Below, piece after piece: positions 47,401 through 56,400 of a stretch of 64,000 nt of DNA (positions are counted from its first letter, which is position 1; the number at the start of each line of letters is the position of its first letter). The notes beneath the pieces were generated by a model. That model did not search any database, was not told the DNA's origin, and worked only from the letters and a program-made list of their open reading frames with translations. The translations under genes were made by a program, and so were the position numbers. The stretch is from Antedon mediterranea (taxonomy: Eukaryota > Echinodermata > Crinoidea > Comatulida > Antedonidae): NCBI RefSeq assembly GCF_964355755.1, contig NC_092680.1, forward strand, positions 5,063,001 through 5,127,000, in the 5' to 3' direction.

Positions 47401-50400
47401 GTATAAAGTTCAGCTCACTTTAATGGTTGTAATAAAATAGAAACATTAATCATGTCTGGGGTGCTTCACACATTATTCTACTTTACTATATCTATATAAT
47501 GTCAATGTTCAATTTTATTATACAATAAAGTGTTCTTTACAGTGTAAGTGCTTTTAAATGAAATTATCTAATGTTTTAGTGGTAAATGCATTATTGGGTT
47601 ACTCAAACAAGAATAAAATTCAACCTAGCCAATCAGTTTTCATTGTTGTCATGTATTTGCCAAGAGTATACATTTACAAGCTTTGAAACCGGAAAGTAAA
47701 CATTAACCCACGCCGAAGAAAAAATAAATTTAAAAAGGGGACAACTTTTGAGTTCTTATTGTGTGTAATACAGTGTATGTGTATTTAGATAACACAGAGC
47801 AAATAGGTGTTCTTTCCTTTAGTGTTATATAAGGTTGTTAATGTTATGCTATTATTTATATAATCTAAGACTTTGTGTCCCAGGGTGCTAAGTAAAATGC
47901 ATTTACATATGATGATTGATTATGGCTAAAATTTAACCATGAATATTTGCTATCTGATCCATCAACTATTCCTAGTGTTTCAGTTTTTTCGTGCTGCCCA
48001 TTATTTTTTATGATATTTATATATAGTTTTAATGTTTTGCTAACTTTTTATATTTTTATATTTACTGTACTGTATATGGAGAAATGTGAACTAAAGTTTA
48101 ATAATAATAATTACTAAGGCCCGAGCATATTGAATTTAGGGTGATGTCTATGTTTTTGCAAACATTGACAACCACCCACTGATTATTTTGACGAAGCACA
48201 AATTTATCCGAAATGCAGTATATACCAAAGCTGTAATTTTTAATCTATTTTGTAAAAAATGGTTTGTTCAGCACTAGTGTATGCAACAAAAACAGTGCTA
48301 TAAGTTAGTACAACGCTGCAAACAAACCGCTGCAAACAATAAAGGAATTAGTTTATTCAACCAGTTGTACTACTATAAACAAAGCTTGCATACTAGAAAT
48401 GGTTCACTGCTGATACAACCTTAATATTACCAAAAAAACATTATACGAAAACTCTTTTACTGTAAGTAAATAATACTAAAATTTCCTATATAAAAAATCG
48501 AAACAAAACATATGCTATACTTATCTACATTATTCCTGTATTAAAAGTTTTAAATACCTGCCAAATAGAGCTAATTCAATCGTTGGTAACTTATTCATCA
48601 TTATCCTTTTCAATTACAATCAATTATTATATTATCAAGTATAAGGAAACAATTCAATTAACACTTTGTGGTGGTCTTATAGAGCTTCCAAGTGAGCTTC
48701 GTCAAATTATTATGTAACGGTATTATCTCCTAGTTTTCTACGTCCAGTCCTACGTCCAAACTAACGATGGATGCTTCTATACTGATTGACGTCGACCTTT
48801 GTTCAATTGGTATCATAAAATCTATGTTAATGATCACTTAAGTTTATTCAACTTATATCTTTTGTTTATCACAAAACAATATTTGGTTAGGTGTATAATA
48901 ATCTATATTTCAATAGGATTATTTTTGATATGACACTACTCTTAAATCACACATGTAATAAGACTTTGTTTATGTAGAGCATTTTGTGTACAGTATATGT
49001 TTGTCTTGTGAACCTCTGAGGGTCCCTAATGATCAGCAATTGCTGGATGGATCACCCTCATTAAATTTGGTTAAAAAAAAAGTAAAATAAAAATGAGCTG
49101 CGAATATTGTAGGTGTGATGGCGTTTCTTTCTATTGTTTTTTAAATGACAGACCGCAATTACATCAAGCTGAACATAACATTGAAAAAGCATGATTTCAA
49201 AGCATGAAACGTTGGGCGAGGGTAATGATTATTTTTCTTCACTAAGGAATGATGAGTATATAGAAAACAAGAATGAAATACCGACTAAAGCATATAATAC
49301 CAAATACAATACAACTTCTCAAAGCCAAAAACTATATCTATTAAACAGTACAATGTTTTTATATTCCCAAAATAAAAGTATAAGAGGATTAGATTATCAG
49401 AATCACAACCACAAGTGTTTTACTGTAGGCTGTTCTGTGGCAAGCAAAACAAAATTCACATGCCTTTTCTGCTTTCAACAGTTTGAACAAGCACGAATGT
49501 GCAATACTCGGGTACAGCAAAAGAAGCTATCATAAGACGGGATGTGACGTCACATACACATCAATAACCTCGCTACCAAAAAGTTTATACGGCTATACGG
49601 TACCATCTTCTAGACGTCATATGGTTGCATCCGGTTGGAAATTTTAAAATCCGGCTCTATAACTTTGAGGACATGTCCCTGTAGTATATTCATGCCAAAT
49701 CCCAGCTCAATATTACAACGAATAAGGGAGGAGTAGTACTTTATAAATCGCACTTTTTACTCAATAGTGTCGGTTGGAAGAGGAGAAGATGTGAGAATTC
49801 TAGACTCGGGTACTCCGAGTAAAAATGAGGGATAACAAAGACAGGAGATGAGAGGAATATTCTTCATGTCTACCACTGTACTATACACTAAACCAAAAAC
49901 ATTGTACCATAAATCAAATAGTATTATTACAATATATATAACACAATGTTTAAATTTAGCATCAGTTTTCATAATAGCAATTTAAATATATTGTTTGAAG
50001 GTTTGGATGGTGATTTCAAATGTTGGTACACCATGTACAGTATATTAGTTTTGAAAAGAACTTGAGTTGAGAAATCTTTTCCAATAACCGTTTCCATCCC
50101 CAATAAATAAGCAAACCAAATTGCCAAAATAATTTCAACCACATAAATCTAAATAAATACAAAACAAAAGCTTCAAAATATCTACTGTAGGCCCAAAAAA
50201 AAGACATGTGAAGCCTAGCCAAGTTCTGTAAAGCCCAGCTCCTTACCCTGTTTGGTTTGCATTTTGGAAGACGTTAGGATGCTGTGGGCATGCACTGCAA
50301 TTTGCACTGGTTTTACTACGTCTTCTGTGCCATCTCTTCCATCTTTTAACAGATCTTATCTTCAATCTATTCTCCATTCATTACCTTAAGATTGATAAAC

Positions 50401-53400
50401 ACTTTTAACACAATTTATTCTCAAAATTAGGTACTAATTATAACATCTTATTAATTAATGCCTATTTATGATATAATAATTCATCTAGGTTTATTGCCTA
50501 TTTAGTTTATTTGTTTATCTTAAATTAATTATCTACAGAGTACTATCTATCACTCAATAATAAAATATGCTTATTTATTCAATGTACATCATGCAAATCA
50601 AAGTCACACATATCTGGCATGAGACTCACGCTTTCTCATTCAAAGTCTCTCACGCCACACACTTAAAATCTCACGCTTTTTCGTCAATCTCTTTAAAACA
50701 TACTGACATTCTGTTGTTTATCATTTCTAGAATTACTGATCCTTAGGACAAAAAGAAGGCCGCAAAGTTTCGTCCCAATTTAGTGCAAACAAAAATTGAG
50801 GGTTGGGATCATAATTTGGAAATCTCAAGCCAACAGCAACCTGTAAATATGATAAAAAACTATACCTCACTGTGCATGTTCTTTTATACATGATTATACT
50901 TTTTATTTAAAATATTGTTGGTTGTACAAGTACTGTATAAATAAAAACAGATATTACTTAGATAAAGTTGCAACAAGCTAGGACTTATGACTTATGACGA
51001 GGTACTTTTCGCATACGTTTGGTTTGAACATTTTTATCAATTCGTCGGACCCAATGTTGTCGGTTCTACAGTACAGTACAGTAGGTCCAGATGGAAACCT
51101 TAGAATCACATGCATACGCAGTAAATAAGCTTCATATTGTTTGACAGTGCATATATTGTATAGTTCTAAAAAGTTACATAAATTCAGGAAATATTATATG
51201 ATGGACAAAAAAATCTATCAAACTGTTAGCAAATGCTTAACACACACCCACACGGCGAATATAAATGAGGTAGTTTGTCTAAACAGAAATGCTCACAAGC
51301 ATTATACAGCAGTTGCAGGAGAGATTTACTTCGTAAACCAATATTCATAAGATTATTTTTTTGTGCAAGTGTTTATAATAAATGGACGACTTACTTTTTA
51401 AAATCTATAATTTTTTGTATACAGTATTTAAATCTATATTTTGTGTATTTTAAAAAACGTGTTTATTGGTACACAACAAAAAAACTTAATTAAAAATGAA
51501 TAAATATATGGATGACAATGTTGCCTTCACAGATACAAAACAAAAGAGCTGAAATACATTTTAGCCGATTGTTTGAATTTACATACTGGACTAGACTTTA
51601 CCAAAAAAAAATTGAAAGAATGAATAATTATAGAGTATCACGGTGCTGACGTCACGGCAGTAGGTGGCGCTGCGTGGTTGCTAGCGCACCCAAAAATGCG
51701 TTCAACCTGCCTGAGTGACTCCAAGGTAACCAATGGCTTGGAATAGGCTTATTGAAGTAGTCATTTTAAAACTTAATAATTTTCAATAAAAACAAACTAA
51801 AATTTCAAAAGATCACTGAATATTACTACAGTTTAAGTTTTAAAAAATCAAGCTAAGATACATAATTTGATAGAAATACAGATCTTTACTGTTTATCAAC
51901 ATAGTAGCGTTGAACGATTTTTTGGTTGGCTAGCAACCATGCAGCGCTCTCTATCGTTGTGATGTCACACCTTGATACTCTATAATAAACTATTTTTGAT
52001 GCATCAATTTTATTAAAATATGAATAACAAACATGATGGTTATCCCATTACAAACTCAGTTGATAGAAAACAAAGTGTGCTGTGTTCTTAAAAGTAGCCT
52101 GTTAGTTGCTATAGTAATTACAAATCAATTCTACCATATGCGTGTGTTTACATTGTAATTAAGGAATATGATATCTCTGAATTTAAAATAGTTCTATTAA
52201 AAATTTGCCGTTGATTCGTACAGTACCTAGAACTGTAATATAAGATGTAATTATAATCACATCCATTAAAATTGATTAAAATTCTGTCCAGGGGCTTGTT
52301 TTTAGAAGCAAACAATTTGCTTACAGTTTTGTTTTTTGTTAAAAATGTTATTGAAAAAGAACATTAGGAGTAACAGTAAGACATTTGCAATGTATTTAAG
52401 AGTTTTTTGTTACTTAACTTTTACATTGAATAAAAGTTTAAATACACTGTTGAATCACCTTGTAGTCCATATTGTATTAGTGTATCTTTTTTACAACTCT
52501 TTACTTGTTTATCTTAATTTTTACTTATATATATATATTGTGTATGTCATTGTATCTTTATTTGAGAGATTGTGCCTGTCATCAATTTCCCAATAAATCT
52601 GAATCTTTTACATAAAACTTATTGCATCTATATAATATTTTATCTAGCTCAGCATGGTAAAGTAAATGTAACCACACAATTTAATAAAAAAAATTGTAGT
52701 AATTAAAAAAAAAACAAACATCTTGATCATCCACCAACATTTGAGTATGTAGAGAAAGAAGTCAGAGAGACATCAGCTGCTGAAAGAGCCAATGTACAGT
52801 GTATATACTGTAGATTACATAACCCCAATAGATTTACAGTACATTACCGAGAATAAGCACAAATATAAAAACTGAGCGATTCCATATATTATTAAAAAAC
52901 TGAATGCCTCTTGTTAATAATTGTGAAATATGACCACCTACAGTACTGCACATGTTAAAAATAATCAATTGAAGAGCAGTGCAGATAACTTAATTTTTAT
53001 ATAGTATTATATTTTATTATTCCTATTTTTTAACATTGTAATTGTATTTTTCAAAGTTTTTTTGCAATATAGTTATATTTTTTATAGATGTTTTGTTTAT
53101 TGTAATGCAAACTTTTGTAGTTGTGTGCTATTGTTTTGTACTTTTTATATACCATATTAAATTAATAGAACTATCATTCCTCAAAAAAATGTTGGAAGAA
53201 TGATTACTACAGTTATATAATGAAAATACAGTATTTCAGGTAATTGTACAGTGTTAGCATTGTATACAAAATGATGTTCTTATACTGATTATGATAATTC
53301 ACATGGTAACATTAAATCTTAATGGATTAGGCCGTGACAATGTAATTTAAAATCTATACATGTTATACTTTAAAAGGTCTTCCTTATTTAATATGTCAAT

Positions 53401-56400
53401 GGGCGTCTTGGGGTATTGTATGTTTATACAAAATGTGTTGTACATTAATACAAAATGTGTTGTACATTAATACAAAAACAATCTTTAAAAGGTACAGTTG
53501 TTAAATACATTGTCGCTTATATAAAGTTTGCGATCACCAGGTATATTTAGTTCTGAAAAGAACTGTTGAGTTTCCCTATTAAATTCTATTAATTTAATTT
53601 CTTAAGTTAATTAAATTTCTTTAAATTAACCTAAATTCTCATCATTGCAATGCTTTTGGGTGTAAGTCACCAATAAAATAGAACAAACATCCCTTTTTTA
53701 TGTCAAAATGCTTCCTTGTCTAATTAATGTTATCTAATTAATGTTAATTAGTAACCGCTAGTTAATTAATAAGATTAAATATATAATTTTTAGTGATCTA
53801 TTAATAGTTTTTAGTTTTAGGTATTTGAAAGGAAATATACAGATATCTTTTTATTACACTGATGAAGTGCTACAGTAATATTGCCTGAAAGCTCTGCTAA
53901 TTTTTCTAGCTGTTTACCTTATTTTGATTTAGGTTTTTGCTTATTTTATTTTGTATCTCCATTGAGATCCAGCCAATAAACCCACAGCATTGCCATCTTT
54001 TCAGTAATTCACCTTTCGATTTCTTATTCCACAAATACTTTTATATCAAATAAATAGCATTTAAGGTATAAACTTAAAGCTAATGTGATTTGTAAAAAAC
54101 TATTTTTTCTTCAAAGTTTTCTGAGAGTGTATATATACAATTATAGTCAGGCCAAAACCAGACAAAAAACATAAATCATAGGTATCTCAATAAATTTACA
54201 TTATTCCTTTGTGAACTATACTCATTGTATATTATTAGTAAATCATAGGAAATGATACTAATGAAATATCAATTAGTGAATTAATATTGAATTCATTCAT
54301 TGGTAAACTCTAACCACCTCACAATCATCTCACAATTTTCAACCAATCAAAGTGCAGTATTATATAAGATGTGTGAAAGGCTCATACAATAATGGAATCA
54401 CCCGCATAGGATTATTATGATTTCAATAAATGTGTAAAACCGTATTTAAATACTTTACTGTTGTCATGATCATTCTAAAAATAGGTTAGAGTTTAAATGT
54501 TTAACAATTATTTTTTATATAATAAATTAGTTACTGTAACATATGGTTGGAATTTTCCATATTATTAATGCAAATTTTCTATTTTTTATCGGCTTCCACA
54601 AACAATTATTCACTTAAAATATGAACCACCAAAAATGTATAAATAAATTGTTTTTATAGATTTAAAAAACAATTCTATTTAAACTAAAAGGTAAATTAAA
54701 TGTAAGAATTTACAAACTGAATTCTGATTTCCAATCAAATATAAAACATTTCCTTCAATTTTTCTAAAAAGACAAATATGAGTTCTTACTTTTTCTCAGC
54801 TTTAGTTTGAAAAAAAAATAAATTTACTATTAATTTTATATCACTACTCCTAGAAAATGATATGAAAATAGGAATTACTGGAATTGAAATATTAAATTCA
54901 CTTATGGTGGTCATACAACCACCTCAGGATTTTCAACCAATCACAATGCAGTATTATATATGGTGAGGGAAAAGCTACAATAATGGAATCATCCATGTGA
55001 AAATTTAGCCATTCCTGACAGCATGGAATTCTGCTTCACAAAAAACATATCAAACGAACTATTTTTAGTAAACATCAAAATAGGCCTTTATATTGTTTTG
55101 TATACAGTATCTAGTATTGATATAGTTTTATTTTTATTGCGAAGGAAGAATACGGTAAATTATGATTATTGCTTTTCTATATGAGTAATGAGGCAAGCAG
55201 CCAGTCTGTTTATATTAGCACAGACATAGCCAGAATCAATCATTTATATTGTCAAATTGATGGAACGGAAATTGAAAATAATATTATGTTTACATCATAT
55301 AATTTCAAAATATGTTTTTCTTATGGGCTAGATATAAGAGTCATACTTATAATCATTTGCCGCATACACCGAAAACTCAAATGAAATATAATAAATATAT
55401 TGCATGTGATTATTAGCTAATACTGTAGGCCCAACAAAGGAATCAAGCAACTCCTTGTGGGGATGTTAAGGTGCTGTCCGAATGCTTACGGTTGTGTTTT
55501 CTCATGGAGTAAACTCCATGGTTTTCTCCGTTCCTTTCCTCTCATGCATCTCCCTGTACTTTAACATATTCTTGTTGAATCACATCCAGTTATACGAAAA
55601 TTAATGTATTATTAAATAGTTAATGTCCTGTCAAAAAGTTATCAGGTTAAAACCTGTACTGTACTCGTGGCTACAGGTTGTTTCATAGGTGCCATAAGCT
55701 ATATAAAATCAAATTTTTATGATCAAACATGGTCTTTGAAACTACAGTACTGTTGGAAAGCACATACAAAAATCATTCATCTAATATAATAGTCTTATTT
55801 ATTATTAATAAATAAGTATAATTAAAAAAGTACACTCCCTACAGTATGTGGCATATTTTATGTGAAAAGAAGGGGCTAAAAGTAAACAACCTCCCAGAGT
55901 GATTTTCCACAATAGGAGACCACTGCTATAATAGGACTTCAATTGTTATTCAGTGAACATATCATTGATTACAAGTGTTATTATATAAGCTGAATACAAT
56001 ATACTGAAACTTAAATAGAAAAGGTTTGGAATTCTCAAATAAAACCCATCCGCCTTCAGTTCTATTTCCACTGAATCACAACGTTTTTAAAGCCAAAATC
56101 GGCAAATATTTTAAAAAAAACACAGACTTCTATCAAATATAACAAACTATAAAAGAAACAGAATCATTAGTAGTCACAGTAAATTAGTTTGTTGAATGAG
56201 CATAACTTTTTGCACCTGCAGCTCTGCCTAAAAAGATCATGTAACTTTTAACGATTAAAAGATGATTTGATTTCCCACTAGGTGTTTGCGGCAATTTTAC
56301 CCAAAGATCCAATGACAACATACTGTACAGGGTAGGAGACTTACAAACTACAATATGCTTTTAAAATTAAAGTCTAATGTATAACACTGAGTATTTAGAA

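Noticed and set aside
50261-50345. Alternative frame of the 50.3 kb segment (DGRDGTEDVVKPVQIAVHAH)
   Set aside because: It looks coding-like but has no start codon, a poor acceptor, and ends in phase 1 at the donor, so it cannot join the GRAMD exons.
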